A DNA stretch of 64,000 bases from Stenotrophomonas sp. Ste86 (GCF_024519465.1 NZ_JALJRW010000005.1:1-64000), one strand, 5' to 3'. Numbered from the stretch's first letter, positions 39,414 to 49,593 are shown. Program-made: numbers and translations. Notes: generated from the sequence alone by a model not told the origin.

Positions 39414-40367
39414 ATGCCATCCCCCAAACGATCGATCCACGTCGTGGCCGGCGTCATCACCGACGCCCGCGGCCGCATCCTGCTCAACCGCCGTACCGAG
39501 AACAGCGACATGGCCGGCCTCTGGGAGTTTCCCGGCGGCAAGCGTGAGCCGGGCGAGACCTCCGAGCAGGCCCTGGTGCGCGAGCTGCGCGAAGAGCTGG
39601 GCATCGAGGCGGAGATCGGCGAGTGGATCATGGAGGTACCGCAGCTCTACCCGGACAAGCGGCTGCGGCTGGAAGTACGCCGGATCAGCAGCTGGAAGGG
39701 CTCACCGCGCGGCCGCGAAGGCCAGGCCATCACCTGGGTGGCCCCGGACAAGCTGGCGCGCTACTCGATGCCGCCGGCCGACCTGCCGGTGGTGGCCGCG
39801 CTGCGCCACCCCGACCGCTACCTGATCACCCCCGAACCCGAGGCCGACCACGCCCAGGCTCACCAGGCCTGGCAGCAGTGCCTGGCGCAGGCGGTGGCCG
39901 CCGGTGCCAACCGCATCCAGCTGCGCACCCCCACCAGCCCGGCACGGGTGGCCTTGGCCGAACAGGCCATCGGCGCCCATCGCGGCCGCGTGCAGTGGCT
40001 GCTCAACCGTGACATCGCACTGGCCCGCCGGCTCGGCGTTGGCGTGCACCTGGGCGGCGAACAGCTGCTGCAGCTGGACGCGCGCCCGCTGCCAGCCGAA
40101 CAGCTGGTGGCGGCGTCCTGCCACGATCTGGCGCAGTTGCAGGCCGCGCAGCGGCTGGGCTGCGATTTCGCCGTGCTCGGCCCGGTCCAGGCCACCCCCA
40201 GCCATCCCGGCGCGAGCGCGCTGGGCTGGGAGGCGTTCGAAGGACTGCGCGAACAGGTGTCGCTGCCGCTGTACGCGCTGGGAGGATTGCATCCGGATGA
40301 CATCGGCGAGGCGCGCCGGCATGGCGCCCAGGGCATCGCTGCAATCCGGGCGCTGTGGCCCGCCTGA
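39414..40367 (+). CDS. mutT: Nudix (MutT-type) hydrolase fused to a thiamine-phosphate-synthase-like domain
   Basis: 317 residues. Residues 1-130 form a Nudix domain with a perfect box GX5EX7REUXEEXGU at 42-64 (G42, E48, R56, E57, E60, E61). It is close to MutT, which removes 8-oxo-dGTP. Residues about 136-317 resemble ThiE/TenI (NRIQLRTPTSP, GVGVHLGGEQL, CHDLAQLQAAQRLGCDFAVLGPVQATPSHPG, YALGGLHPDDI). This fusion is common in Pseudomonas and xanthomonads; the ThiE half's activity is unproven. In E. coli mutT follows secA directly; here an autotransporter intervenes. An ATG at 39402 is an alternative start. Confidence 0.9.
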   Translation: MPSPKRSIHVVAGVITDARGRILLNRRTENSDMAGLWEFPGGKREPGETSEQALVRELREELGIEAEIGEWIMEVPQLYPDKRLRLEVRRISSWKGSPRGREGQAITWVAPDKLARYSMPPADLPVVAALRHPDRYLITPEPEADHAQAHQAWQQCLAQAVAAGANRIQLRTPTSPARVALAEQAIGAHRGRVQWLLNRDIALARRLGVGVHLGGEQLLQLDARPLPAEQLVAASCHDLAQLQAAQRLGCDFAVLGPVQATPSHPGASALGWEAFEGLREQVSLPLYALGGLHPDDIGEARRHGAQGIAAIRALWPA

Positions 40368-40415
40368 TCGGACCGCCGGCCGCCGGCCGCCTGCAACCCG
40401 CAACCCCGCAACCCG

Positions 40416-40438
40416 GTAGTGCCGGCCGCTGGCCGGCA
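40416..40438 (+). repeat. SMAG element, GCCGGCCGCTGGCCGGC subtype
   Basis: GTAG followed by TGCCGGCCGCTGGCCGGCA, a perfect 8-bp stem, between the convergent mutT and DUF4124-like genes. A less perfect CCGCCGGCCGCCGG stretch precedes it. Confidence 0.85.
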
Positions 40439-40455
40439 ACCCCAGCCAGCCGCCG

Positions 40456-41040
40456 CTACAAGGTGATCCAGAAACACCCGTACTGCCGCCGCAGCCCGAA
40501 TACGGTGCGCGCCGGCGTTGCCGTGCTGCCCAGGGTCTGCTCCAGCCGCAGCCCTACCGGGCGCGGCCGGCGCGGCGTGACCTCCGCCAGCGGCTGCCCA
40601 TCGCCACCCGGCACCGACGCAGCGGCAGGCGCCGCCACCGCACTCTCATCGCTGGCCGGATACACCGGGGCGATATCCACCAGCGGCCGTTGCACCACCG
40701 ATTCCAGCCGTCCGATGATGTGGCGGGCGGTGGCGTTGGACACGTCGTTCCACAGGTAGATCGAGGACAGCCGGTTGACGTCCTGCAGGCTGACCGCATC
40801 GCGGATCTGCCCGGTCAGTTCGCTGAGCCGGCGCGCGCAGCCGGCGCGATAGATGCCGGTGTTGCCCACCGTCGGTGCATGCGCGGGCATGCGTGCGGTA
40901 GCGCCCAGCGCATCGCAGCTGCGGTCGGTGAACACGGTCTGGCCCTGGGCGTTGGTGCAGCGGTTGACGCGCTGCGCCTTTGCCGACGCCGGGTTTGGCA
41001 GGCACAGGGCGCACAACAGGGTCAGGAGGAACGCTTTCAT
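40456..41040 (-). CDS. Secreted protein with DUF4124-like N-terminal domain
   Basis: 194 residues. The signal peptide MKAFLLTLLCALCLPNPASA is followed by QRVNRCTNAQGQTVFTDRSC, the Cys-X(n)-Cys beta motif of DUF4124-type periplasmic proteins. The middle is helical (RLSELTGQIRDAVSLQDVNR, YLWNDVSNATARHIIGRLES), and the C-terminal third ends in an aromatic strand (QYGCFWITL). The function is unknown. It is monocistronic, 50 bp from the end of metF. Confidence 0.75.
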   Translation of the reverse strand: MKAFLLTLLCALCLPNPASAKAQRVNRCTNAQGQTVFTDRSCDALGATARMPAHAPTVGNTGIYRAGCARRLSELTGQIRDAVSLQDVNRLSSIYLWNDVSNATARHIIGRLESVVQRPLVDIAPVYPASDESAVAAPAAASVPGGDGQPLAEVTPRRPRPVGLRLEQTLGSTATPARTVFGLRRQYGCFWITL

Positions 41041-41090
41041 CGCAGCAGCGTAGCGGTGCCAGCGTTATCTGCAAGCGATTTGAGCGTGCT

Positions 41091-41918
41091 TCAAGGGCGC
41101 AGCAGTTTGAGCACCTGGGTGGTCGGCTTGGCCAGGTTGAGCGTGTAGAAATGCAGCCCCGGCGCGCCGCCGGCGACCAGCCGCTCGCACAGTCCGGCGA
41201 CCACCTCGGCACCGAACGCGCGCACCGATTCGGCATCGTCGCCGAAGGCCTGCATCTTCCGGCCGATCCAGCGCGGGATCTCCGCACCACACTGCTCGGA
41301 GAACCGGCGCAGCTGGCTGAAATTGGAGATCGGCATGATTCCCGGCACGATCGGCACCGTTACCCCGAGCTTGCGCACCGCGTCGACGAAGTGGAAGTAC
41401 GCATCGGCGTTGAAGAAATACTGGGTGATCGCCGCGTCCGCGCCGGCGTCGATCTTGGTCTTGAAGTGCTTCAGGTCAAGCAGCGCGTCGTTGGCCTGCG
41501 GATGGGTTTCGGGGTAGGCGCCCACTTCGATCCGGAACGCGTCGCCGTGCTCGGCGCGGATGAAGCTGATCAGGTCCGAGGCGTAACGCAGGTCGCCGGG
41601 GTGGCCCATGCCCGACGGCAGGTCACCGCGCAGGGCGACGATGCGCCGACAACCGATCGCGCGGTACAGCTTGAGCAGTTCGCGGATCTCTTCGCGGCTG
41701 CCGCCGACGCAGGACAAGTGAGGCGCGGCCTCGAAACCGTGGTGCTGCTTGAGATGGCGGACGGTTTCGGAGGTGTAGCTCAAGGTCGAGCCGCCGGCCC
41801 CGAACGTACACGACACGTACTCGGGCGCAAACGCCTTGAGCTTGCTCGCGGTACGGTCGAGCTGGGCGCGCTGCTCGTCGGTCTTGGGCGGGTAGAACTC
41901 GAAGCTGATGGCGGTCAT
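41091..41918 (-). CDS. metF: 5,10-methylenetetrahydrofolate reductase
   Basis: 275 residues of the FAD-dependent MetF TIM barrel: ISFEFYPPKTDEQ at the start, CTFGAGGSTL, HLSCVGGSREEIRELL, IVALRGDLPSG, GAYPETHPQA, DAGADAAITQYFFNADAYFHFVD and LHFYTLNLAKPTTQVL at the end. It makes 5-methyl-THF for methionine synthesis. The ATG at 41918 gives the family start but has no clear Shine-Dalgarno; an in-frame ATG at 41960 would add 14 residues and lie in the palindrome at 41949-41966. metF and ahcY are often adjacent in xanthomonads; here they are 3 kb apart on the same strand. Confidence 0.95.
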   Translation of the reverse strand: MTAISFEFYPPKTDEQRAQLDRTASKLKAFAPEYVSCTFGAGGSTLSYTSETVRHLKQHHGFEAAPHLSCVGGSREEIRELLKLYRAIGCRRIVALRGDLPSGMGHPGDLRYASDLISFIRAEHGDAFRIEVGAYPETHPQANDALLDLKHFKTKIDAGADAAITQYFFNADAYFHFVDAVRKLGVTVPIVPGIMPISNFSQLRRFSEQCGAEIPRWIGRKMQAFGDDAESVRAFGAEVVAGLCERLVAGGAPGLHFYTLNLAKPTTQVLKLLRP

Positions 41919-41948
41919 GGCGGCGGCGGCGACGGGTGTGGGGATATC

Positions 41949-41966
41949 ATATCGCTTCATCGCGAT
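41949..41966 (-). promoter_or_regulatory. Candidate operator upstream of metF
   Basis: ATATCGCTTCATCGCGAT includes an ATCGC/GCGAT inverted repeat and overlaps a perfect 14-bp palindrome (TTCATCGCGATGAA, 41956-41969). A related ATATC..TT.AT...GAT sequence lies just upstream of metK (54426-54443). The pattern suits an ArsR-family regulator of the methionine cycle, but the assignment is inferred. Confidence 0.4.
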
Positions 41967-42048
41967 GAATGTAAAAAATAGGCTATCGGGGATTGGCCGC
42001 CGGGTCGACCGGTTACCCTGTGCGCCTGTTCTGGCTGCCGCGTTCCCC

Positions 42049-42606
42049 ATGTCCATCATCCTTACCGAATTCGCCCGTCCCCGCTTGTTCCCGCGTACCC
42101 CACGCGGCAACACCCTCCAGGATTGCACCGCCGAGCAGTTCCAGGCGCATCTCAACACGCACGCGCCGCTGAAGGTGCTTGATGGCTATGCGCCGTTCTG
42201 CAAGCTGTTCGTCTACGAAAACTGGACCTCCACGCGCTGCCTGACCGTGCCGATCACCGACGCCAACCGCCACCAGCTCCACACCGGCTACGAGGCGCGC
42301 AACTGCAACGAGCTGCCGGTGCTGGTGCGCTGGTTCGAGGGTGTGGAGTCGCCGCGCGCGAAGTACCTGGTGGTGATCCTGTACAGCGCCGGGCAACTCG
42401 CGCTGGAAGGCTCGCCGATCGATGCAGACTGGGGCATCGTCGGCTGCATCTACACCGCCGAGCCGGAAGAAGTGCCGATGGCGCCGATCACCATGATGCG
42501 CAACGCGCTGGGGGTGGACGAGGGCGGTTCCGGGGTGCCATTGGACCGCGAGGCCTACCAGCGTGCGGTGGCGTTCTGGGAGCGCAACGCCAACTGGCGG
42601 CCGTAA
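42049..42606 (+). CDS. DUF3228 family protein
   Basis: 185 residues. Conserved blocks are FARPRLFPRTPRGNTLQDCT, GYAPFCKLFVYENWTSTRCL, ELPVLVRWFEGVESPRAKYL, DADWGIVGCIYTAEPEEVPM and APITMMRNALGVDEGGSGVP. The family is widespread in proteobacteria with no known function; it looks like a compact cytosolic protein without signal or membrane segments. The ATG at 42049 was chosen over upstream in-frame starts because it opens the conserved region. It is divergent from metF. Confidence 0.87.
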   Translation: MSIILTEFARPRLFPRTPRGNTLQDCTAEQFQAHLNTHAPLKVLDGYAPFCKLFVYENWTSTRCLTVPITDANRHQLHTGYEARNCNELPVLVRWFEGVESPRAKYLVVILYSAGQLALEGSPIDADWGIVGCIYTAEPEEVPMAPITMMRNALGVDEGGSGVPLDREAYQRAVAFWERNANWRP

Positions 42607-42619
42607 CCGCCCTGCCCGG

Positions 42620-42642
42620 GTAGAGCCACCCCATGGGTGGCT
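42620..42642 (+). repeat. SMAG element, GCCACCCCATGGGTGGC subtype
   Basis: GTAG plus AGCCACCCCATGGGTGGCT, 14 bp after the DUF3228 stop. A decayed inverted copy seems to lie at about 42667-42690 (GCCACGCATGGCGTGCC). Confidence 0.85.
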
Positions 42643-42696
42643 GCACGCGGTGCCGGGGCGAGACGCCGCCACGCATGGCGTGCCACTCCGGGTCTA

Positions 42697-43071
42697 TCAG
42701 GCGTCGACCGGGATGCCCATGCGCTGCAGCATCGCGGCGAATGCGGCAACGTCCTCCGGCGGCGCCGCCAGGGCGATGCGCAGCGGCGAAGCCGCCAGGC
42801 CCAGCGCATCGGTGGTGATGGCATCCAGGTGCAGCACCAGTGCGCCGGCCGGGAGCTGCGCAGACTGGATGCCGCCGTAGGCCGAGCGTGCCTGCGCGTG
42901 CAGGCAGACATGCACGCCGTCCAGGCCCAGGGCGATGTCCTGCGCATCGGGATGCTCGGCCTTCTGCAGCAGCAGGTAGCGGCGGGTGTCGTGTTCGTGG
43001 TCGGCCAGGCCGGCCAGCAGCACGCCGTCGTCCGCGCCGACGTGGATGACGGTGGCGATGAACTCAGGCAT
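42697..43071 (-). CDS. Imm10-like immunity family protein
   Basis: 124 residues. The central pattern RRYLLLQKAE, DGVHVCLHAQARSAYGGIQS, AGALVLHLDAITTDALG fits the Imm10 immunity fold (conserved YL.LQ, D-G-V and YGGI blocks) of polymorphic toxin systems. In such systems the protein neutralises a cognate toxin, but no toxin gene is visible in the window. Its start overlaps the stop of the preceding unknown gene by 8 bp, indicating translational coupling. The family call is by pattern recognition, with moderate certainty. Confidence 0.6.
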   Translation of the reverse strand: MPEFIATVIHVGADDGVLLAGLADHEHDTRRYLLLQKAEHPDAQDIALGLDGVHVCLHAQARSAYGGIQSAQLPAGALVLHLDAITTDALGLAASPLRIALAAPPEDVAAFAAMLQRMGIPVDA

Positions 43072-43579
43072 GCGCTGGGGTTTCTTCAACGGTTGGAAGG
43101 GCCAAGGTCCACTCCCACCACGGGTAGTGGTACTCGCGGTCGGTGGCAAGCCAGTGCGCCGAGCAGTCCACGCAGGTGACCGAACGCGCTTCACCCCAGC
43201 CGCCCCCGGCTTCACCTACCGCATCGATGACCACGTGCCCGCGGGTGGCCTCGCGGCGCGGATCGAAGAACGGGTAGTGCGGATACAGCGCGCACAGGCA
43301 ACCTGCCCGATCCCGCCAGAAGCGCAGCCGCCGCAGCGCGAACTGCAGGTGATGGTTGTTGGCGAACACTGCGCCGCCCAGCCCGATGTGTGCGGTAGCG
43401 CGCCCGATGCGTTCGACCCACGGCGCAAGCGCGTCCAGTTCGGCCGGATCGCGGAGCTGGGCGATGGCGCAGGCAGCGCTGTAGATGCGGTCGGGGTCCG
43501 ACGACAACAGCGCCTGCAGGTGCTGGGCGCCGGGTCCTTCGGTAGGGGCCGCTGGCGCCCGGGAGAAGGGCCAGCGCAT
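43064..43579 (-). CDS. Hypothetical protein, middle gene of the ybaK-imm10 operon
   Basis: 171 residues, not recognised. Visible features are a helical HEAT-like start (HLQALLSSDPDRIYSAACAI, LRDPAELDALAPWVERIG), a NNHHLQFALRRLRFWRDRAG block, CLCALYPHYPFFDPRRE, and a late CVDCSAHWLATDREYHYPWW segment with a CXXC that could bind metal. There is no signal peptide. It overlaps the ybaK stop by one base (TGATG) and the Imm10-like start by 8 bp. It may act with the Imm10-like protein; that is inference. Confidence 0.7.
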   Translation of the reverse strand: MRWPFSRAPAAPTEGPGAQHLQALLSSDPDRIYSAACAIAQLRDPAELDALAPWVERIGRATAHIGLGGAVFANNHHLQFALRRLRFWRDRAGCLCALYPHYPFFDPRREATRGHVVIDAVGEAGGGWGEARSVTCVDCSAHWLATDREYHYPWWEWTLALPTVEETPAHA

Positions 43580-44052
43580 CAGCGGGTCCTACCGATGGCG
43601 GCATAGCTGCCATCGGTGAGCTGCAGCAGGTCGGCCGGTGCCACTGCGACCTCCAGCCCACGCCGGCCGGCGCTCACATGCAGCGTGGGCAGCGCCTGCG
43701 CGCTGGCATCGAGGAACGTGCGGTGCTTTTTCTTCTGCCCCAGCGGGCTGATCCCGCCGACCAGGTAGCCGGTGGCGCGCTGTGCCTGCTCCACGTCGGC
43801 CATCTCGCACTTCCTGCAGCCGGCCGCTTCGGCCAGCGCCTTCAGGTCCAGCGTGCCGCTGACCGGCACGATCGCCACCAGCAGTTCGTGCTTTTCGGTG
43901 CTGGCCAGCAGGGTCTTGAACACCTGCGCCGGGTCCAGCCCGAGCTGCTGCACCGCTTCGCCGCCGTAGGAGTCGGCATCGGGATCATGTGGGTAGGACA
44001 GCACGCTGTGGACGATGCCGTGCTTCTTGAGCAGGTTGATGGCCGGGGTCAT
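43579..44052 (-). CDS. ybaK: Cys-tRNA(Pro) deacylase YbaK/EbsC
   Basis: 157 residues of the YbaK fold, which hydrolyses Cys-tRNA(Pro) mischarged by ProRS. Motifs are YPHDPDADSYGGEAV at the N-terminus, VFKTLLAS, LVAIVPVSGTLDLKALA, a catalytic-lysine region and GYLVGGISPLGQKKKHRTFLD. It is the first gene of a three-gene minus-strand operon with an unknown gene and an Imm10-like gene. Confidence 0.94.
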   Translation of the reverse strand: MTPAINLLKKHGIVHSVLSYPHDPDADSYGGEAVQQLGLDPAQVFKTLLASTEKHELLVAIVPVSGTLDLKALAEAAGCRKCEMADVEQAQRATGYLVGGISPLGQKKKHRTFLDASAQALPTLHVSAGRRGLEVAVAPADLLQLTDGSYAAIGRTR

Positions 44053-44144
44053 GGGTGCATCGTAACGCGGTGCGGACCGGCTGCCTTGACCGGGGCTACT
44101 GCGATCGCGGCGATAATGGCGGCGTTCCCGTCTGGAAAGATCCC

Positions 44145-44972
44145 ATGCGCCTCTCAGGTCAATGCAACGCGCTCAGTTTCGACAGTGATGTGGCGCGCGG
44201 ACCGTATCCCCCGCAGGGGTTTGTGTCGATCGCGGAAGGCGCGCTTGGCAACGGCGATTGTTTCGGGCTGTATTGGCCGTTGGGGCGTGAGGGAGATGCG
44301 CCTTTCGTCTGCGAGATGTTCCATGACGAATGGCGTATGGAACTGCGCCATTCCTCGGTGCAGGTGTTCTCGCACTGGCTGGTATTGAACGAGGGCGAGT
44401 ATGGCGAGCATGAGGTCGAAGATCCCGGTTCGCAAACCGAGCAGTTGGAGCAGGCGCGTGCGCAGGTGCTGGCGGGGCAGGTCGAGCAGGCCATTGAACT
44501 GCTGCGCGCAGCATGCACGGCGTTCCCGGAGCTTCAGCAGGGCTGGGCGCTGCTGGCAAGCCAGTACATGCGACAAGGGCAGCAGGATGCGGCGATCGAT
44601 GCGGCACGTTCGGCCGTGCTTGCCAACTGGGCATTTGGCATTCCCGAGCCCGGCGTGCTGCGCATCCTGCGCGCTGCCCCGGCCAGCACTGATCCGGTGA
44701 TCGCCCTGGTGCAGCGGATGGGCTTCGCCTTTGGCGGCGCCAAGACCAATCCGGATTACGCGCTGATGCAGGCCTGCATCGATGAATGCTGGGCCGCCGG
44801 TGATGCTCTGACGGCGCTGCGACTATCGCAGAACCGCTGCTACGTGCTTGCTGGCGAAACGGTGTCTTTCCAGGAACGGGAAGGATTCACGCTGTCGCGC
44901 TGGCAGGCGGACTTCGCCGGGCAGTGTCAGGCCGTCCTCAACGACGACCGCAGGTGTTTCGGCCAGGACTGA
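44145..44972 (+). CDS. SUKH-like (SMI1/KNR4) N-terminal domain with TPR-like repeats
   Basis: 275 residues. The first 85 or so, with GDCFGLYWPLGREGDAPFVC, HDEWRMELRHSSVQVFSHWL, follow the layout of SMI1/KNR4-type domains common in immunity proteins. Residues about 95-170 form TPR-like helices (QLEQARAQVLAGQVEQAIEL, LQQGWALLASQYMRQGQQDA). The remainder is helical and unassigned. The ATG at 44145 follows GGAAAG. It is divergent from the ybaK operon with 92 bp between starts. A housekeeping role is equally possible. Confidence 0.6.
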   Translation: MRLSGQCNALSFDSDVARGPYPPQGFVSIAEGALGNGDCFGLYWPLGREGDAPFVCEMFHDEWRMELRHSSVQVFSHWLVLNEGEYGEHEVEDPGSQTEQLEQARAQVLAGQVEQAIELLRAACTAFPELQQGWALLASQYMRQGQQDAAIDAARSAVLANWAFGIPEPGVLRILRAAPASTDPVIALVQRMGFAFGGAKTNPDYALMQACIDECWAAGDALTALRLSQNRCYVLAGETVSFQEREGFTLSRWQADFAGQCQAVLNDDRRCFGQD

Positions 44973-44990
44973 GGGAATACCGCCACGAAA

Positions 44991-45012
44991 ACGGGCGCCT
45001 TTCGGCGCCCGT
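44991..45012 (-). terminator. Bidirectional terminator between the SUKH-like gene and ahcY
   Basis: A perfect 9-bp stem (ACGGGCGCC 44991-44999 with GGCGCCCGT 45004-45012). On the minus strand it is followed by TTTTCGT, so it fits ahcY best; on the plus strand it also closes the convergent gene. Confidence 0.8.
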
Positions 45013-45044
45013 CTGTGCTCAACGCAACCGGATCGGCAGGCCGA

Positions 45045-46490
<1,446 letters not shown>

Positions 46491-46502
46491 TCGTAAGCTC
46501 CG

Positions 46503-46525
46503 GTAGTGACGAGCCATGCTCGTCA
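46503..46525 (+). repeat. SMAG-like element inside the ahcY leader
   Basis: GTAG plus TGACGAGCCATGCTCGTCA, an 8-bp stem of a different sequence subtype from the others. It lies between the SAH riboswitch and the ahcY ribosome-binding site, so its hairpin is part of the ahcY 5' UTR. Confidence 0.75.
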
Positions 46526-46577
46526 AGCGAGATGTCGGCAACCAGACACCCGCATGACAGCACAACTCGCAATCGCC

Positions 46578-46656
46578 GGGCGCCGTTGGAACAATCCTGG
46601 CCACCGAGCCTGGCCGGCCGGACAGGGTCCGGAACGGTCGCAGCGCCCCTCGGTGG
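46578..46656 (-). promoter_or_regulatory. SAH riboswitch upstream of ahcY
   Basis: On the minus strand CCACCGAG pairs with CTCGGTGG to form P1 (46649-46656 with 46601-46608). Between them lie GGGCGCTGCGACC and, after a variable hairpin, CCAGGCTCGG. Downstream AACGGCGCCC can pair its GCGCCC with the internal GGGCGC, giving the pseudoknot. These are the defining conserved sequences of the SAH riboswitch, normally found before ahcY. SAH binding is expected to switch ahcY expression on. Confidence 0.9.
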
Positions 46657-46783
46657 AGGGCCGCCCAGTATATCGCGGCCCGCTGCATTGGCATGAATCG
46701 GCAGCCGCCCCCAACCAACGGCAGGGGGGCGATCTGCGCCCGGCTGTTAAGGTCCGGGGTTTGCATCAGCATAGGGATCGAAG

Positions 46784-49309
46784 ATGACACGCAATGATCG
46801 TCGGCGCCGCGCGCGCTGGGGCAGCCTGCTCGTGGGCATGGCGCTGTTGGCGGTTGCGCCGCTGGCACTGGCGGCACCGGCTGGCAAGACCTCCGCCTCG
46901 CAGGTGGTCGCGGCCAAGGGCGAGCAGGGCTACGAACTGCCCTCGGCCGCGCTGCAGGCGGTGGTCGATGCCCCGCGTGCACCGACCCTGAGCCTGTCGC
47001 CACGCCGCGATATCGCCGCGATGCTGCAGACCCCCTCGCTGCCGTCCATCGCCGAGGTGGCCCAGCCGGAGCTGAAGCTGGCCGGGCTGCGCATCAACCC
47101 GGCCACCCACGCCTTCAGCCGTTTCAGCTTCGGCAACAAGCTGTGGTTGATGAACGTGGCCGATGGCAAGGAGCGCCAGATCACCGGCCTGCCGCAGCCG
47201 TTGTCGATCGCCACGCTGGCGTGGTCGCCGGACCAGCAGTACCTGGCCTTCAACCAGGTGCATGCGGCCAGCGGAGCCAACGAACTGTGGATCGTCGATG
47301 TCGCCGCCGGCGCCGCGCGCAGGCTGGTGGCCGATCTGAACACCGTCCTCGGCGATGGCTACAGCTGGCTGCCCGACAGCCGCGGGCTGCTGGTGATGCA
47401 GCAGCTCAAGGGCCAGGGCCCGGCGCCAGCGGCCGGGGGCATCCCAGCCGGTCCGGCGATCCAGCAGACCGGGGCCGATGCCGGGGTCCGCTCGATCCGC
47501 ACCTACCAGGACCTGCTCAAGAACGAAGCCGATGCGCGCCTGTTCGATTATTACGCCAGCGCGCAGCCGGCGCGGATCGCCCTCAACGGGGTGGCCACGC
47601 CGCTGTCCACCGCCGGCGTCTACCTGGACGTGAGCGTGTCGCCCGATGGCCGCCATCTGCTGGCCGAGCGCGTGCTGCGTCCGTATTCCTACCTGGTGCC
47701 GGCCGACGACTTCCCGCGCCGTATCGAAGTGCTGTCCGCCGCCGATGGCAAGCTTGAGCACACGGTCAGCACGCTGCCGCTGGTGGAAGGCCTGCCGACC
47801 GGCAACGACGCGGTGCCCACCGGCGTGCGCGACATCGGCTGGCGCGCCGACGCCCCGGCGACGCTGGTCTGGGCCGAAGCGCAGGACGGCGGAGACCCCA
47901 ACCGCGAGGCCAAGGTGCGCGATGCGGTGATGATGCAGTCGGCGCCGTTCGAGACACCGCCGGTGACCCTGGCCCAGCTGGGCAGCCGCTACGCCGGCAT
48001 CCAGTGGGGGCGTGGCGACCTGGCCCTGCTCAACGAATCGTGGTGGAAGAACCGCGAAGTGAAGCAGTGGCGGATCGCCCCGGACCAGCCCGACGTTGCG
48101 CCGGAGCTGCTGTCCTCGCGCTCCTCGCAGGACCGCTACAGCGATCCGGGCAAGCCGGGCATGGTGCGCGACGTCAACGGTCGCTCGCGCCTGCAGATCA
48201 CCGCCGATGGCCGCAGCATCTTCCTGTATGGGCAGGGTGCCTCGCCCGAAGGCGACCGTCCGTTCGTGGATCGCCTCGACCTCACCAGCAAGCAGACCAC
48301 GCGCCTGTTCCACTCGCAGGCCCCGGGCTACGCGGTGCCGCAGGCGCTGCTCGACCAGGAAGGCACGTCCCTGCTGCTGACCCGCGAGTCGCCCGACGAG
48401 CCGTCCAACTTCTACGTGCAGTCGCTGGCCGATGCCAACACCGCGCCGAGGGCGCTGACCCGCTTCGAACACCCGCTGCCGCAGCTGCGTGGGGTGAGCA
48501 AGGAGCAGATCCGCTACAAGCGCAACGACGGCGTCGACCTGACCGCCACGCTGATGCTGCCGCCGGGCTACAACGCGAAGAAGGACGGCCCGCTGCCGCT
48601 GCTGATGTGGGCCTACCCGGGCGAGTTCAAGACCGCTGCCGCGGCCAGCCAGGTCACCGATTCGCCGTACCGCTTCAACGCGATCAGTTACTGGGGCCCG
48701 CAGGCGTTCCTGGCCAAGGGCTATGCGGTGCTGGTCAGCCCGTCGATGCCGATCATCGGCGAAGGCGACAAGGAGCCCAACGACACCTACCTGCCGCAGC
48801 TGATCGCCAACGCCGAGGCGGCGGTGGATGAAGTGGTGCGGCGGGGCGTGACCGACCGCGAGCACATCGCCATCGGCGGCCATTCCTACGGTGCGTTCAT
48901 GACCGCCAACCTGCTCGCGCATACCCGCCTGTTCAAGGCGGGCATTGCCCGCAGCGGCGCCTACAACCGCACGCTCACCCCGTTCGGTTTCCAGGCCGAG
49001 GAACGCAATTACTGGCAGGCGCAGGACGTCTACCAGAAGATGGCGCCGTTCAACTACGCCGACAAGATCAAGGACTCGATCCTCTTCATCCACGGCGTGG
49101 ACGACAACAACTCCGGCACCTTCCCGATCCAGAGCGAGCGCATGTTCGCCGCGGTCAAGGGCCTGGGCGGGACCGCGCGGCTGGTGATGCTGCCCAACGA
49201 ATCGCACGCCTACCGCGCACGCGAATCGATCATGACCATGCTGGCCGAGAGCGAGCGCTGGCTGGAACAGACCGTCGGTCCGGGCAAGCCGATCAAGAAG
49301 CAGCGCTGA
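46784..49309 (+). CDS. S9D-type prolyl-oligopeptidase family peptidase, secreted
   Basis: 841 residues. A basic start and signal peptide ([20 protein letters not shown]) are followed by a long beta-propeller (about 100-580), then an alpha/beta-hydrolase domain. The catalytic triad is Ser in GGHSYGAF (about 701), Asp in HGVDDNNSG (about 773) and His in NESHAYRA (about 807). [20 protein letters not shown] and the overall length fit subfamily S9D (glutamyl endopeptidase-like) rather than DPP4. It probably trims peptides in the periplasm. It is divergent from ahcY; the ATG at 46784 is preceded by AGGGATCGAAG. Confidence 0.88.
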   Translation: MTRNDRRRRARWGSLLVGMALLAVAPLALAAPAGKTSASQVVAAKGEQGYELPSAALQAVVDAPRAPTLSLSPRRDIAAMLQTPSLPSIAEVAQPELKLAGLRINPATHAFSRFSFGNKLWLMNVADGKERQITGLPQPLSIATLAWSPDQQYLAFNQVHAASGANELWIVDVAAGAARRLVADLNTVLGDGYSWLPDSRGLLVMQQLKGQGPAPAAGGIPAGPAIQQTGADAGVRSIRTYQDLLKNEADARLFDYYASAQPARIALNGVATPLSTAGVYLDVSVSPDGRHLLAERVLRPYSYLVPADDFPRRIEVLSAADGKLEHTVSTLPLVEGLPTGNDAVPTGVRDIGWRADAPATLVWAEAQDGGDPNREAKVRDAVMMQSAPFETPPVTLAQLGSRYAGIQWGRGDLALLNESWWKNREVKQWRIAPDQPDVAPELLSSRSSQDRYSDPGKPGMVRDVNGRSRLQITADGRSIFLYGQGASPEGDRPFVDRLDLTSKQTTRLFHSQAPGYAVPQALLDQEGTSLLLTRESPDEPSNFYVQSLADANTAPRALTRFEHPLPQLRGVSKEQIRYKRNDGVDLTATLMLPPGYNAKKDGPLPLLMWAYPGEFKTAAAASQVTDSPYRFNAISYWGPQAFLAKGYAVLVSPSMPIIGEGDKEPNDTYLPQLIANAEAAVDEVVRRGVTDREHIAIGGHSYGAFMTANLLAHTRLFKAGIARSGAYNRTLTPFGFQAEERNYWQAQDVYQKMAPFNYADKIKDSILFIHGVDDNNSGTFPIQSERMFAAVKGLGGTARLVMLPNESHAYRARESIMTMLAESERWLEQTVGPGKPIKKQR

Positions 49310-49320
49310 AAGAAAACCGA

Positions 49321-49506
49321 TAGGTACCGGCCGTTGGCCGGTACCAGAAATGATCGGCACCTTCCGCCCACCGGCCCGCTTCCCGCGATCGTGCCGGCCG
49401 CTGGCCGGCTCCCTGCGATGCTGGACATCACGTGGAGCCGGCCAGCGGCCGGCAATGTACGGGCGCCTGTCAGATCTGCATGGAGCCGGCCAGCGGCCGG
49501 CACTAC
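49321..49506. repeat. Cluster of four SMAG/REP-like elements after the S9D gene
   Basis: GTACCGGCCGTTGGCCGGTAC near 49324-49344, GTGCCGGCCGCTGGCCGGCT (49391-49410), an inverted AGCCGGCCAGCGGCCGGCA ending GTAC (49436-49460), and an inverted perfect SMAG AGCCGGCCAGCGGCCGGCACTAC (49484-49506). They fill the 284-bp gap before ppc; no gene lies between. Confidence 0.85.
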
Positions 49507-49593
49507 CAGATGTAACTATTTGCGCGACGCAGCATTGACTCCGTTGTGGGTTAGGCTTGAGTGGATTCCGTTCCCGAGGCCAGTGCGTCGCAG

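Noticed and set aside
35511-39440. A 1309-codon open frame antisense to the autotransporter
   Set aside because: It results from the Gly/Ala-rich codons of the sense gene. It has no signal peptide or family similarity and runs through the real terminator.
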